Shown: positions 7,175-16,186, numbered from the stretch's first letter. The stretch: DNA of 64,000 nt from Helicobacter sp. 12S02634-8 (GCF_002272865.1 NZ_MLAP01000009.1:1-64000), one strand, 5' to 3'. The notes: generated by a model from the sequence alone, not told the origin. Numbers and translations: made by a program.

Positions 7175-8286
7175 TGCTTGACCTCATTTTGAGCTATCTT
7201 TTGATAGTCTTTTTTGATGATAGGCACGATGAGCTTTTGATTGATAGATAAAAAAGAATTTTTAAGGTTGTTGGTAGTTTTGAGCTCTGAAATACGAACT
7301 TTGTATTTTTTAGAAATAGAACTTAAAGTTTCACCTTGCTTGACGCGGTGGAGGACAAACATTTCATTAGGATCTGTATCGGCCTTAAAATTTTGCTTGA
7401 AATGGGCTAGCTTTTCATAAGGGATATAAACTGTGTATTCATTATAGCCAGGGGGCAAGAAGTTATAACGGAATTGTCGGTTATATTTTTTGAGATCTTC
7501 TAAGCGCATACCTGCACCCTCAGCGATATTTTCTAGCAAAGTCCCTGCCTTGATATGCACGCTAGCTAGAGTATTCATAGCCCCTCTGTTGAGGAGATAT
7601 TCTCTGTCTTCGCTTTTAAGCCTGTCGATATTATTAAAAGCTACAGACATACTCAAAATCATGCGGATATAATTCCTTGTTTCTTTAGGGAGGTATTTTT
7701 TCTCATCATCTAAAAGCACATCAATATCTGTGCTCTTAGCTTCTTTTATCGCCTTTTGAAGACGCCCTATACCGCAGTTATAAGCCATTGCAGCCAGATA
7801 CCATTGACCTGTGATTTTATACAAAAACTGCAGATACCTGATAGCAGCTTGCGTGCTTTTGATCGGATCGCGCCGTTCATCGATATAATCATTGATTGTA
7901 AGCCCTAACTGCTTGGCAGTCACAGGCATTAACTGCCAGATACCTGAAGCTTTTTTGGGACTATAGGCTTTGGTGGAGAATTCTGATTCTGCCATCGCTA
8001 AAAACAAAAATTCTTGAGGGATCCCTGCTTGCGCGATCATACTTTTGAGAATCGGGATAAATTCATAGCTGGCGTCAAATTTCTGTAAAAAATAATCCCA
8101 TTTGGTTTCTGCACTGCCTAGTTTGAGGGAGTTTTTTGCTTTGAGTTTGGCTAAAAACACTCCACTCACCCCAAAGGAGTTCAAGATATTCTCGCTGAAT
8201 CGGTCATAGACTAGGTTGTTTAAATCGGCTCGCAATACACTCGATAAGCACACACAAGACAACAAAGCCATCAGTTTCAATTTCAT
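7171..8286 (-). CDS. mltD: Membrane-bound lytic murein transglycosylase D
   Basis: Cleaves the glycan backbone of peptidoglycan with formation of 1,6-anhydro-MurNAc. It has a signal peptide (about residues 1-20, ending VLRA), then an SLT domain with the catalytic glutamate at about residue 100 (AMAESEFS) followed by KASGIWQLMP and the AYNCGIGRL motif. One LysM domain lies at about 312-357 (HRVKQGETLSSISKKY...). The length of 371 residues matches one-LysM MltD of epsilonproteobacteria. It is the first gene of the overlapping leftward operon; the promoter probably lies in the 110-base gap before tatD. Confidence 0.92.
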   Translation of the reverse strand: MKLKLMALLSCVCLSSVLRADLNNLVYDRFSENILNSFGVSGVFLAKLKAKNSLKLGSAETKWDYFLQKFDASYEFIPILKSMIAQAGIPQEFLFLAMAESEFSTKAYSPKKASGIWQLMPVTAKQLGLTINDYIDERRDPIKSTQAAIRYLQFLYKITGQWYLAAMAYNCGIGRLQKAIKEAKSTDIDVLLDDEKKYLPKETRNYIRMILSMSVAFNNIDRLKSEDREYLLNRGAMNTLASVHIKAGTLLENIAEGAGMRLEDLKKYNRQFRYNFLPPGYNEYTVYIPYEKLAHFKQNFKADTDPNEMFVLHRVKQGETLSSISKKYKVRISELKTTNNLKNSFLSINQKLIVPIIKKDYQKIAQNEVKH

Positions 8287-8396
8287 CTATTTTCCTAATA
8301 CTTTTGTGAGAAACTCAAAAATATAAAAAACATAAGGGTTGATTCTACTTGAAAAATCCTTAAACACCAATCGCTTGATAAGAAAATTTTTCCCCA

Positions 8397-9167
8397 TCAA
8401 TGCCACCCAAACAATTCACAAGCATTTTGCGTCGTGATCTGAGAAATCTCATCAATACCCATATCAAGGACTTCGGATAGCTTTTGTGCAATGAGGGGGA
8501 TATGCATGGGCTCATTGCGCTCTCCCCGATGGGGGTGGGGGGTCAAATAGGGCGCGTCTGTTTCGAGCAATAGCCTGTTTTTGGGGATTTTTGGCAAAAT
8601 CTCAATGATTTTTTTAGCATTTTTAAAAGTCGCCACCCCACCGATCCCATAATAAAACCGATCCGATAAGCCCAGCAAAATACTATCTGCATTGAAGCAG
8701 TGCAAAACTCCCCGCAAGCCCTTATAGGAGCTTAAAATCTCAAAGGCATCTCCACTGGCCTCGCGGATATGGACAATCAGAGGTTTGTCAAATTTGAGTG
8801 CTAGCTCAATTTGTGCGATAAAAGCCTCTTTTTGTGCCTTTTTATAAGCTTCTCGTTTCGATTCTATCGGCAGTCTATAATAATCCAAGCCACACTCTCC
8901 CACGCCGACACATTGGGTATGGCTCAGTGCTTTTTGCAACATCAATAAATCAAACGCCTCTATATCATAAGGGTGGCAGCCGACTGCAAAGTAAATAAAA
9001 GGATATGTTTGGGCGATATCTATAGCTTTTGGGAGATCGTGGGGGTCTGCAGCGGGGATAATGATTTTTTGGACTCCTTTTGCATACGCACGCGCGATCA
9101 CTCCAGTGAGATCGTCTTGATAGTTTTGATGGTCAAGATGGCAATGTGTATCGATAAAATAGCTCAA
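8397..9167 (-). CDS. tatD: TatD-family metal-dependent deoxyribonuclease
   Basis: Amidohydrolase-fold hydrolase (256 residues) of the TatD/YcfH family, which are 3'-5' exonucleases or D-aminoacyl-tRNA deacylase-like enzymes. Metal ligands are visible in THCHLDH (residues 7-13), in GVGECGLDYY (glutamate, about 93), in PLIVHIRE, in GVLHCF and in LLETDAPYL near the C terminus. It precedes mltD by 110 bases in the same direction and is divergent from ribE, as in H. pylori. The exact subfamily (TatD or YcfH) cannot be fixed from sequence reading. Confidence 0.88.
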   Translation of the reverse strand: MSYFIDTHCHLDHQNYQDDLTGVIARAYAKGVQKIIIPAADPHDLPKAIDIAQTYPFIYFAVGCHPYDIEAFDLLMLQKALSHTQCVGVGECGLDYYRLPIESKREAYKKAQKEAFIAQIELALKFDKPLIVHIREASGDAFEILSSYKGLRGVLHCFNADSILLGLSDRFYYGIGGVATFKNAKKIIEILPKIPKNRLLLETDAPYLTPHPHRGERNEPMHIPLIAQKLSEVLDMGIDEISQITTQNACELFGWH

Positions 9168-9297
9168 ATTTTCCCTCTTTGTTGTTTGATGATTTTGGCA
9201 TTGATATTTATGGTAGAATCCGTTTAAAACTTTAGTATTTTAGTAAAAAACTGCAGCATTTTGACAACAAATAAACTTTATCCCAAAAGGACTTGTT

Positions 9298-9918
9298 TTG
9301 TTTACTGGACTTGTGCGTGAGATTGCCAAAGTAGAGAAATTTCAAAACAACATTTTATATCTGCGTAGCTCTTATCGACCAACGCTAGGAGATAGTATCG
9401 CTGTCAATGGTGCTTGCTTGACAGTCATCAAGCTCACGCCAAGTGGTTTTGGGCTAGAACTCAGTAGCCACACACAAGAAAAAATCGCTTCAGAAAACTA
9501 CAAACATCTTGTCCATATCGAGCCAGCTTTGCGGGCTGATTCACGCATTGATGGGCATTTTGTGCAAGGGCATATCGATGGGATAGGGACAATCCAATCC
9601 ATCACCCCCCATAAAAATCAAATCGATTTTGTGATCCAGACTTCTCAAGATATTTTAAATCTCATCATTCCCCAAGGCTCTATCACGATAGAAGGTGTGA
9701 GTCTAACGATTGCAGAGATTTTCTCAAATAGCTTCAAGCTCACGATTATCCCTTATACTTTCAAACACACACTCTTCCACACCTATAAGCCCCAAAGGCG
9801 AGTCAATATCGAAACAGATGTGCTTGTAAGGAGCATTGCCCTATTACTCAAACAACGCGACAAGCAGCAAAACCTCCACTCTTGGGAGGCCATTGATTCC
9901 ATGATTTTAGGTTATTAA
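9298..9918 (+). CDS. ribE: Riboflavin synthase, alpha subunit
   Basis: Dismutates two 6,7-dimethyl-8-ribityllumazine molecules to riboflavin. The protein begins FTGLVREIAKVE, the canonical N terminus, and has two tandem lumazine-binding beta-barrels (about 1-90 and 91-190), each with its own ARADSRIDGHFVQGH or VNGACLTV type motif. The start codon is TTG, placed 7 bases after AAGGA; no in-frame ATG could give the conserved N terminus. It overlaps fhlB by one base (TAATG). Confidence 0.95.
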   Translation: MFTGLVREIAKVEKFQNNILYLRSSYRPTLGDSIAVNGACLTVIKLTPSGFGLELSSHTQEKIASENYKHLVHIEPALRADSRIDGHFVQGHIDGIGTIQSITPHKNQIDFVIQTSQDILNLIIPQGSITIEGVSLTIAEIFSNSFKLTIIPYTFKHTLFHTYKPQRRVNIETDVLVRSIALLLKQRDKQQNLHSWEAIDSMILGY

Positions 9919-10208
9919 TGCCCTCCAAGCTCCCTAAAGCCATTGCCCTAGCATACCACGCCCAAGAAACCCCTATGGATAATGCCTCTAAAGTCGTTGC
10001 TTCAGGTGTGGGAGCGATGGCAAAACAAATCATTGCTAAAGCCAAAGAATTTGACATACCCATTTTTGCAAACCCTGCTTTAGCAAATTCTTTGATTCAA
10101 GTTCCCCTTGATAGTGCCATACCTAGTGAGCTTTATGCGAGTGTTGTAGAGATTTTTATCTGGCTCCAAGACGCTCAAGAAAATTCTGAACTCAGCAAAC
10201 CTGATTAA
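9918..10208 (+). CDS. FhlB-type small homologue of the FlhB cytoplasmic domain
   Basis: A 96-residue protein equivalent to the C-terminal cytoplasmic domain of the flagellar export switch FlhB (KAIALAYHAQ, AKEFDIPIFANPALANSL are recognisable). At the place where FlhB has its self-cleaving NPTH motif this protein has ETPMDNAS, so it should not autocleave. Small stand-alone copies of this kind occur in Helicobacter and Campylobacter and have been linked to flagellar export; a role in flagellar assembly here is inferred. Coupled to ribE by a one-base overlap. Confidence 0.8.
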   Translation: MPSKLPKAIALAYHAQETPMDNASKVVASGVGAMAKQIIAKAKEFDIPIFANPALANSLIQVPLDSAIPSELYASVVEIFIWLQDAQENSELSKPD

Positions 10209-10344
10209 AAGTCAAAGTTTGACCCCCACTGACTTTGGGATTAATGGGAATATTTGTAACAAATCGTAACAAATCGAGTAAAATTTTTATAAAAAATCAT
10301 AAATACAAATCGTGTTTTAAAATTTTTGTATAAAATCCGAAGCA

Positions 10345-10392
10345 ATGAATATCTCATATTTTATCTCAAGGAGTTTGCCATTATCACTTTGA
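10345..10392 (+). other. 15-codon mini-ORF overlapping the metN start
   Basis: An ATG-started reading frame (MNISYFISRSLPLSL) contains the AAGGAG used by metN and ends with TGA ten bases inside metN, in a different frame. If translated, ribosomes would cover the metN ribosome site, so it could couple or dampen metN translation. It has no clear ribosome site of its own. It contains one methionine codon only, so attenuation by methionine is not evident. Confidence 0.25.
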
Positions 10393-11387
10393 AAAATATA
10401 ACCAAAACCTATCCCAATGGGTTTTGTGCGATAAAAAATCTTAGTTTGGAAGTGCAAGCAGGGGATATCGTGGGGATTATCGGGTATTCAGGTGCGGGGA
10501 AATCCACTCTAATCCGAATCATCAATCGCCTAGAAGAGCCCACTAGCGGGCATATCATTGTCAATAACACCGATATGCTTGCCCTCAAAGGCAAAGCCCT
10601 CCAAAAAGTGCGCCAAAAAATCGGTATGATTTTCCAACATTTTAATTTGCTGAGCTCAAGAAATGTCTTTGGTAATGTCGCTTTTGCCCTTGAAATCGCA
10701 GGCTGGGAACGCCAAAAAATCGCCCAAAGGGTCAAAGAGCTGCTAGAATTAGTGGGTTTGAGCCAAAAGGCAGAGTTTTATCCCAGTCAGCTCAGTGGCG
10801 GGCAGAAGCAAAGAGTGGCTATCGCACGCGCTTTAGCCAACCACCCCCATATTCTCTTGTGTGATGAAGCTACAAGTGCCTTAGATACAAAGACCACGCA
10901 ATCTATCTTAGAGCTTTTAAAAGATATCCAAAAAAAGCTCAATCTCACGATCGTGCTCATCACCCATCAGATAGAAGTTGTCAGAGAGATTTGCAACCAA
11001 ATGTGCGTGATGAGCGATGGAGAGATTATCGAAAGAGGGCTTGTCCACGAGCTTTTTGCCAATCCTTTACACAAGGTCACCAAAGAGCTGATTTCTTATC
11101 TCCCTCCCTCAGATAGCAAGCATATTTTAGCCCATCTTAGCGATCATAGCCATGTGTATAAAATCATCTTTACAGGCAAAAATGCTAACCAACCTTTGAT
11201 TTCAGATGTGATCAAACGATTTGATATCGATGCAAATATCCTCTCAGGCAATATCGAAGACCTAAGAACGCAGAGTGTGGCATATTTGGTTATCAAATTT
11301 GGCGGGGAGATAGACCAAATCATGGCCTCGATTGCTTATTTACAGCAAAAGGGCTTGACAATCGAGCCATTAGGGGGCGTGCAATGA
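10380..11387 (+). CDS. metN: Methionine ABC transporter ATP-binding protein, probable AUU start
   Basis: ATPase of the MetNIQ D/L-methionine importer. It has Walker A GYSGAGKST, Q-loop FQHFNLLS, signature LSGGQKQRVAIARAL and Walker B ILLCDEATSALD; the last ~80 residues form the NIL domain that senses intracellular methionine and inhibits transport. The conserved N terminus (x-ITLKNITKTYPNG) demands a start at an ATT codon that lies 6 bases after a strong AAGGAG. Upstream in-frame TTG (10326) would add 18 residues with no family counterpart, and the next in-frame TTG is 15 bases from the ribosome site. The gene overlaps metI by four bases. Confidence 0.92.
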   Translation: MITLKNITKTYPNGFCAIKNLSLEVQAGDIVGIIGYSGAGKSTLIRIINRLEEPTSGHIIVNNTDMLALKGKALQKVRQKIGMIFQHFNLLSSRNVFGNVAFALEIAGWERQKIAQRVKELLELVGLSQKAEFYPSQLSGGQKQRVAIARALANHPHILLCDEATSALDTKTTQSILELLKDIQKKLNLTIVLITHQIEVVREICNQMCVMSDGEIIERGLVHELFANPLHKVTKELISYLPPSDSKHILAHLSDHSHVYKIIFTGKNANQPLISDVIKRFDIDANILSGNIEDLRTQSVAYLVIKFGGEIDQIMASIAYLQQKGLTIEPLGGVQ

Positions 11388-12028
11388 TTTTTGATATGAT
11401 TTATGATTCGACTTTAGAAACACTTTATATGGTATTTTTTTCATGCGTTTTTGCTGTGCTGTTTGGACTGCCTCTAGGTGTGCTGCTCCAGATAACCAAA
11501 CACGATGGTATTTTGCCCATGCCTGTGTGTAATAAAATCTTAGGTGGCGTGGTCAATACAGCGAGGTCTTTTCCGTTTATTATCCTTGTGATTTTATTGC
11601 TCCCACTCTCTAGGCTGCTGATTGGGACAAGTATCGGGAGCACTGCTGCGATTATCCCTCTTTCGATTTCAGCAATCCCATTTGTGGCTCGATTGTTTGA
11701 GGGGGCTTTGGCTGAAGTCTCTAAGGGCTTGATTGAAGCGAGCTTGAGTATGGGAGCAAATAAATCTGTGATAATCAAAATGATGATTGCAGAGAGTTTG
11801 CCTGCTTTAGTCAATGCCCTCATCATCACTGCAATTTCTCTCATCGGCTATTCAGCGATGGCAGGGGCTTTAGGAGCAGGTGGATTGGGGGATTTAGCCA
11901 TTAGGATTGGCTATCAGACTTATCGCCCTGATGTGTTGTTTTATGCTTGTGTTACCATCATTATTTTGGTGCAGATTATCCAGACAAGTGGCGATCTCAT
12001 CGTCAAAAGACTCCGCAAATACAAATAA
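11384..12028 (+). CDS. metI: Methionine ABC transporter permease
   Basis: Inner-membrane permease of the MetNIQ importer, 214 residues with five predicted membrane segments. The EAA coupling loop is visible as GALAEVSKGLIEASLSMGAN (about residues 105-124). The ATGA overlap with metN implies coupled translation, and metQ follows ten bases after the stop. The length is typical of MetI. Confidence 0.93.
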   Translation: MIFDMIYDSTLETLYMVFFSCVFAVLFGLPLGVLLQITKHDGILPMPVCNKILGGVVNTARSFPFIILVILLLPLSRLLIGTSIGSTAAIIPLSISAIPFVARLFEGALAEVSKGLIEASLSMGANKSVIIKMMIAESLPALVNALIITAISLIGYSAMAGALGAGGLGDLAIRIGYQTYRPDVLFYACVTIIILVQIIQTSGDLIVKRLRKYK

Positions 12029-12038
12029 AAGGAAAGCA

Positions 12039-12809
12039 ATGAAAACCACTCAAATCATATTAGTTTTTTTAGCAACAGCCCTCAGTCTATCTGCAGGCAC
12101 ACTCAAAGTCGGTGCTACGCCCGTGCCAGCTGCTGAAATCCTAGAGTTTGCTAAGCCCATCTTAGCAAAAAAAGGCGTTCAGCTCATTGTCCAGAATTTT
12201 ACAGATTATGTCACCCCTGATGTTTCTTTGAACGAGGGCTCTAGCGACGCTAACCTCTATCAGCACAAGCCCTTTTTAGAAAAAATGAACCACGATAGGC
12301 GATTCAAACTTGTGTCTATCGCACCTATTTATGTTGTGCCTTTGGGATTTTATTCTAAAAAATATAAAAATGTTGCTGATATCAAAGACCGCGCTATTAT
12401 CGCAATGCCCAATGATCCCACAAACTATTCACGTGCACTGATTCTCTTGCACGATCACGGTATCATCAAGCTCAAAGACCCCACAAATATTGATTCCACC
12501 GAATTTGATATCATCGAGAATCCTAAAAAATTCAAATTCAAGCAAGTTGAAGCTGCTATGCTCCCAAAGGTTTTAGATGGTATTGACGCTGCTGTGATCA
12601 ATGCGAATTATGCCTTGCAAGCAGGTATGAGTATCAAACAGGCATTTTTCCACGAAAATGGCAAGTCCATTTATACTAATGTCTTGGCCTCTAGGGAGGA
12701 TAATCAAAACAATCCTGATATCACAACACTCAAAGAAGTGCTTTTAAGCCCAGAGGTCAAGCAGTTTATTTTGCAGAAGTATCACGGCGAGATTATCCCT
12801 GTGCCATAA
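12039..12809 (+). CDS. metQ: Methionine-binding periplasmic protein, first copy
   Basis: NlpA/MetQ-family substrate-binding protein, 256 residues. The start is ATG after AAAGGAAAGCA; the upstream extension seen in the frame overlaps metI and is not used. The signal peptide runs about MKTTQIILVF to SLSAG, and no cysteine lies at the cleavage region, so this copy is a soluble periplasmic protein and not the usual lipoprotein. Family motifs GATPVPAAEIL and FTDYVTPD are present. It is followed by a second copy, suggesting different affinity or stereoisomer preference for the same MetNI core. Confidence 0.9.
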   Translation: MKTTQIILVFLATALSLSAGTLKVGATPVPAAEILEFAKPILAKKGVQLIVQNFTDYVTPDVSLNEGSSDANLYQHKPFLEKMNHDRRFKLVSIAPIYVVPLGFYSKKYKNVADIKDRAIIAMPNDPTNYSRALILLHDHGIIKLKDPTNIDSTEFDIIENPKKFKFKQVEAAMLPKVLDGIDAAVINANYALQAGMSIKQAFFHENGKSIYTNVLASREDNQNNPDITTLKEVLLSPEVKQFILQKYHGEIIPVP

Positions 12810-12834
12810 CCCCAAACCACAATAAAGGAAAAAA

Positions 12835-13599
12835 ATGAAAAAACTTATTTTTGTATGCTTGATTGCATTGAGTGCTATGTATGCTGAAGTCTTAAAAGTC
12901 GGGGCGACTCCTATCCCGCACGCACAGATTTTAAAAGAGATTATTCCTGATTTGAAAAAAGAAGGGATTGATTTGCAAGTGGTCGAATTTACTGATTATG
13001 TAACGCCAAATCTTGCACTTGCTGATAAGTCTTTGGACGCAAATTTTATGCAGCACCAGCCGTATTTAGACCAGATCAATAAAGACAGGCATTTGCATTT
13101 AGTGAGTATTGCTAAGATCCATATCGAACCACTGGGATTTTATTCTAAAAAAATCAAATCAATTGGCGCACTCAAAAATGGTGCGACTATCGCTATACCT
13201 AATGACCCTAGCAATGGCGGGAGGGCTTTGATTTTGCTTGACAAACAAGGGCTGATTAAGCTCAAAGACCCAAGCAATCTCTATGCGACCGAATTTGATA
13301 TCATCGCAAATCCCAAAAAACTCAAAATCAAATCCCTAGACGCTGCGATGTTGGCAAAATCGCTCGATGACCTTGATGGGGCTATCATCAATACCAACTA
13401 TGCCCTCCAAGCAGGGCTCAAAACCAAAGACGCGCTTTTTAGCGAGGGGAAAGATTCACCTTATGCTAATATTTTGGTAGTCAGAGAGGGCGATGCGAAT
13501 AAACCGAGTATTCTCAAACTCAAAAAAGCCCTCCAAAGCCAAAAAGTCAAGGATTTTATCCTCAAGACCTATCAGGGCGAAATTATTCCAGCGTTTTGA
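12835..13599 (+). CDS. metQ: Methionine-binding periplasmic protein, second copy
   Basis: Tandem paralogue of the preceding protein: the two align over the whole length (GATPIPHAQIL, FTDYVTPNLALADKS, ANFMQHQPYLDQ, IEPLGFYSKK, AIPNDPSNGGRALILL). It has a signal peptide (MKKLIFVCLIALSAMYA) and again no lipobox cysteine. A good AAGGAAAAAA ribosome site precedes the ATG. The next gene, an aminotransferase, starts at its stop codon (TGATG). Confidence 0.9.
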   Translation: MKKLIFVCLIALSAMYAEVLKVGATPIPHAQILKEIIPDLKKEGIDLQVVEFTDYVTPNLALADKSLDANFMQHQPYLDQINKDRHLHLVSIAKIHIEPLGFYSKKIKSIGALKNGATIAIPNDPSNGGRALILLDKQGLIKLKDPSNLYATEFDIIANPKKLKIKSLDAAMLAKSLDDLDGAIINTNYALQAGLKTKDALFSEGKDSPYANILVVREGDANKPSILKLKKALQSQKVKDFILKTYQGEIIPAF

Positions 13600-14753
13600 T
13601 GGCAATGGAAGTCAGATTTTTAGACCTTCACGCACAATACAAGCAGCTCAAGCCCCAAATTGACGCACTTTTTGCAGATATTTTGCGCCAAGGCGTTTTT
13701 GTAGGAGGGGAGTGGGTTGGGACATTTGAATCCAATTTTGCAGCATTTACCCAGACGCAAGGCTGCGTGGGCGTGGGTAATGGCACAGATGCTTTAGAGA
13801 TTGCACTCAAGGCTTTGGACTTGAAGCCAAAAAGTGAGATTATCTTGCCAGCAAATACATTTTTTGCCTCTTTGGAAGCTGTTTTAAATAGTGGGCACAA
13901 GGCAGTGCTGGTTGATTGCAACGCAGATTATCTTATTGATACAAACTCCTTGCAAGAAGCGCTCACACCCAATAGCGCAGCGATTATGCCCGTGCATTTA
14001 TATGGCAGAGCGTGTGATATGGGGGCGATTATGGATATTGCGCGTCGTTATTCTCTGAAAGTGATTGAAGATTGCGCCCAAGCCCATGGCGCACAGAGTC
14101 TTTGGGAGGGGGAGCCTAGGAGCGTTGGGAGTATCGGTGATGTGGGGTGTTTTAGCTTTTATCCGGGGAAAAATCTCGGGGCATATGGCGATGGGGGAGG
14201 GATTGTGAGCAAAGACCCCAAGATAGTGCAAAAATGCCGATCTCTTGCCAACCACGGAATCCAAAACAATAAATATGACCATCGCTTGATTGGGAGGAAT
14301 TCACGGCTTGATACTTTGCAAGCAGGGATTTTGAATATCAAACTCCAAGCCCTCAAAACTGCCAATGCCACGAGGGCTAAAATAGCCAAACTCTATGAGC
14401 AGGGCTTGAGTCAGTTTGATGGTATCAAAACTCCTGCTAGTGGGGGATTTATCGGTAATCATGTTTGGCATCTTTATGTGATTTGTCTTGTGCGGGGTTG
14501 GGAGGGGAAAAGAGATATCGTGATGGAATATCTGCAAAAAAATGGTATCCAATGCCTCACCCATTACCCCAAAGACCTCAGCAGCCTAGAAGTTGTCGCC
14601 TCACACCCTGATTGCAGGATTTTTGCTAACACCAATGCAGTAAAATACGCCCAAAATATCATCAGCTTGCCCATGGGCGAGCATATCACACAAGACCATA
14701 TCCAATATATTTGCGAGAAATTTGGCGCACTCCAAAAGCTAGAGCATATTTAG
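13599..14753 (+). CDS. DegT/DnrJ/EryC1-family sugar aminotransferase
   Basis: PLP-dependent aminotransferase of the type that makes amino-deoxy nucleotide sugars (QdtB/WecE/WbpE-like), about 384 residues. The cofactor-binding features are GVGNGTDALEIAL (about 55-67), VIEDCAQAHGA (about 152-162) and the Schiff-base lysine in FYPGKNLGAYGDGGGI (about 185-189). It would transfer an amino group to a keto-sugar for LPS or glycoprotein glycans, but no partner dehydratase, isomerase or acetyltransferase is nearby. Start at ATG 13599 overlaps the metQ stop; ATG 13605 is possible. It seems an accessory gene attached to the methionine operon. Confidence 0.85.
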   Translation: MAMEVRFLDLHAQYKQLKPQIDALFADILRQGVFVGGEWVGTFESNFAAFTQTQGCVGVGNGTDALEIALKALDLKPKSEIILPANTFFASLEAVLNSGHKAVLVDCNADYLIDTNSLQEALTPNSAAIMPVHLYGRACDMGAIMDIARRYSLKVIEDCAQAHGAQSLWEGEPRSVGSIGDVGCFSFYPGKNLGAYGDGGGIVSKDPKIVQKCRSLANHGIQNNKYDHRLIGRNSRLDTLQAGILNIKLQALKTANATRAKIAKLYEQGLSQFDGIKTPASGGFIGNHVWHLYVICLVRGWEGKRDIVMEYLQKNGIQCLTHYPKDLSSLEVVASHPDCRIFANTNAVKYAQNIISLPMGEHITQDHIQYICEKFGALQKLEHI

Positions 14754-15039
14754 AATATCTGTAAGTGATAGGGGGGTCAAATGCTAGCTGGACTTATATT
14801 TTCAAAACAAGCCCTAAAAATTAATAGGTCAGTGGATTTGTGAGCCTTGATGGTTTTATAATTATCTTATCATTATTCTGCAATTACCCCATAATCGCCC
14901 TGCCACCCTCTCACTTTACTACACCTCGCCACGCCCCGCCACGCCCTGCAAAAAAAGGAGGAGGGAGGGAGAGGCTAAAGGGATTTAGCAGAGGTTTGGA
15001 GGAGGGCAATCAAATCAAGGGCTAAAAGGGCAAAAGGGA
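14754..15039. other. Intergenic region between convergent genes, no gene seen
   Basis: No coding sequence is convincing; the 61-codon frame at 14840-15025 has low-complexity composition. The stretch holds a tandem pair of CGCCACGCCC (14927-14946) followed by a purine-rich tract (about 14950-14973) and the words GGCTAAAGGGA and GGGCTAAAAGGG, which also occur inside the repeat element near the window start. It may be a decayed relative of that element; the similarity is short. Confidence 0.4.
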
Positions 15040-15537
15040 TTATTTGAAATCTTTTAAAAGCAAGCTTTGAGTATCCATCACGCCCACACCTCTATCAAGG
15101 ATATTTCTAGCAATATCTTGGGCTTCCTTCAAAGAGTGCATTTTAGCTGTGCCGCATTGATAGATATTGAGCTCAGGGATAGCGCTTTCGTCTTTGACTT
15201 TTAAAATATCTCGCATACTCGCCTCCCAAGCATCCCGCACCTCATAAGAATCAGGCTGACCGATGACACTCATATAAAATCCTGTCCGACAGCCCATGGG
15301 AGAAATATCAATGATTTCTACTTTGGAGTTGTTGAGATTATCGCGCATAAAGCCCGCAAACAAATGTTCTAAGGTATGGATACCTTTTTCGCTCAAAATC
15401 TCTTGATTGGGCTTGCAAAACCGCAGATCAAATACAGAGATTTTATCTCCTTTTGGGGTTTCCATACTCTTTGCAAGCCTTACAGCAGGGGCAGGCATAA
15501 TGGTGTGATCTACTTTAAAACTATCCAATAAAGGCAT
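15040..15537 (-). CDS. luxS: S-ribosylhomocysteine lyase (AI-2 synthase)
   Basis: Cleaves S-ribosylhomocysteine to homocysteine and the AI-2 precursor DPD. Metal ligands are H54 and H58 (HTLEH) and C128 (YQCGT); the catalytic cysteine is in SPMGCRTGF (C83). The protein starts [11 protein letters not shown], exactly the E. coli/Campylobacter N terminus, after AAGGAG; an upstream ATG at 15570 would add 11 residues and is less likely. It is much closer to E. coli and Campylobacter LuxS than to the divergent H. pylori form as I remember it. It stands alone, without a cysteine-methionine cluster. Confidence 0.95.
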   Translation of the reverse strand: MPLLDSFKVDHTIMPAPAVRLAKSMETPKGDKISVFDLRFCKPNQEILSEKGIHTLEHLFAGFMRDNLNNSKVEIIDISPMGCRTGFYMSVIGQPDSYEVRDAWEASMRDILKVKDESAIPELNIYQCGTAKMHSLKEAQDIARNILDRGVGVMDTQSLLLKDFK

Positions 15538-15628
15538 GAGTGACTCCTTAAATTTATATAATCCCTCCATTATATCCCAAGTTAAGATATAATAGAAAAA
15601 CTAAAACCCCTAAAGATAAGGAAAAAGT

Positions 15629-16186
15629 ATGAAAATAAAGAAAAATGCAAGATATTCTTTTTGGATCACAGCTGTTGCTTCAGTCTTATTTCTCTATGGC
15701 TGCTCCCAGCCACCAAGCCCGCAAATTGCCACTGCGAGCCAAAAATGTGCCACTCCATTGGGTAAAATCCATATCAGTGCGATCGAGTCAGGACAAAATG
15801 ACCTTGATATCAGCCCTGAATTCATCAAATCTCTTTTAGAACAAAGCGTTCAAGACAATTGCTTAGAGCTCACCAACACCCCTGATACAAATACCTATGA
15901 AACGACCATCAATTACAGCACTTCTTTAAAAAGCTTCTCTGATGAGAAAATCGCTAGCGCAGAGGTAAAAAACACGATTGGGGCTAACATTAGCTTTGTG
16001 CTTAAAAGCCCGAGTGTCACAAAAACCTTTGAGGGCAAGAGTGCGATGGAGATTGGGGGTAAGAAGATTTTAAGTATCGGGCAAGACGCTTCTGTCACCC
16101 AAGCTGACAAAGACCAAATCATGGCCCAAGCCTTTGGGGCAGCCTATCAATCAGCGCTCAGTAGCTTCAAACCAGAGGCAAAATGA
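15629..16186 (+). CDS. Hypothetical lipoprotein
   Basis: A 185-residue protein with a type II signal peptide and lipobox (VLFLYGCSQ, cysteine about 25). The mature part has a pair of further cysteines (about 39 and 79), a stretch of alternating polar/hydrophobic residues suggesting beta strands (TYETTINYSTSLKSF, ANISFVLKSP), and ends in a helical AQAFGAAYQSALSSF. Good AAGGAAAAAGT ribosome site. I do not recognise the family. It overlaps the next small lipoprotein gene by four bases, so the two are probably partners. Confidence 0.75.
   Translation: MKIKKNARYSFWITAVASVLFLYGCSQPPSPQIATASQKCATPLGKIHISAIESGQNDLDISPEFIKSLLEQSVQDNCLELTNTPDTNTYETTINYSTSLKSFSDEKIASAEVKNTIGANISFVLKSPSVTKTFEGKSAMEIGGKKILSIGQDASVTQADKDQIMAQAFGAAYQSALSSFKPEAK

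Noticed and set aside
11907-12038. 44-residue extension of the first MetQ inside metI
   Set aside because: The ATG at 12039 has a strong ribosome site and gives a proper signal peptide.
14840-15025. A 61-codon ORF between the aminotransferase and luxS
   Set aside because: The composition is a purine/pyrimidine tract with tandem CGCCACGCCC; no start signal.
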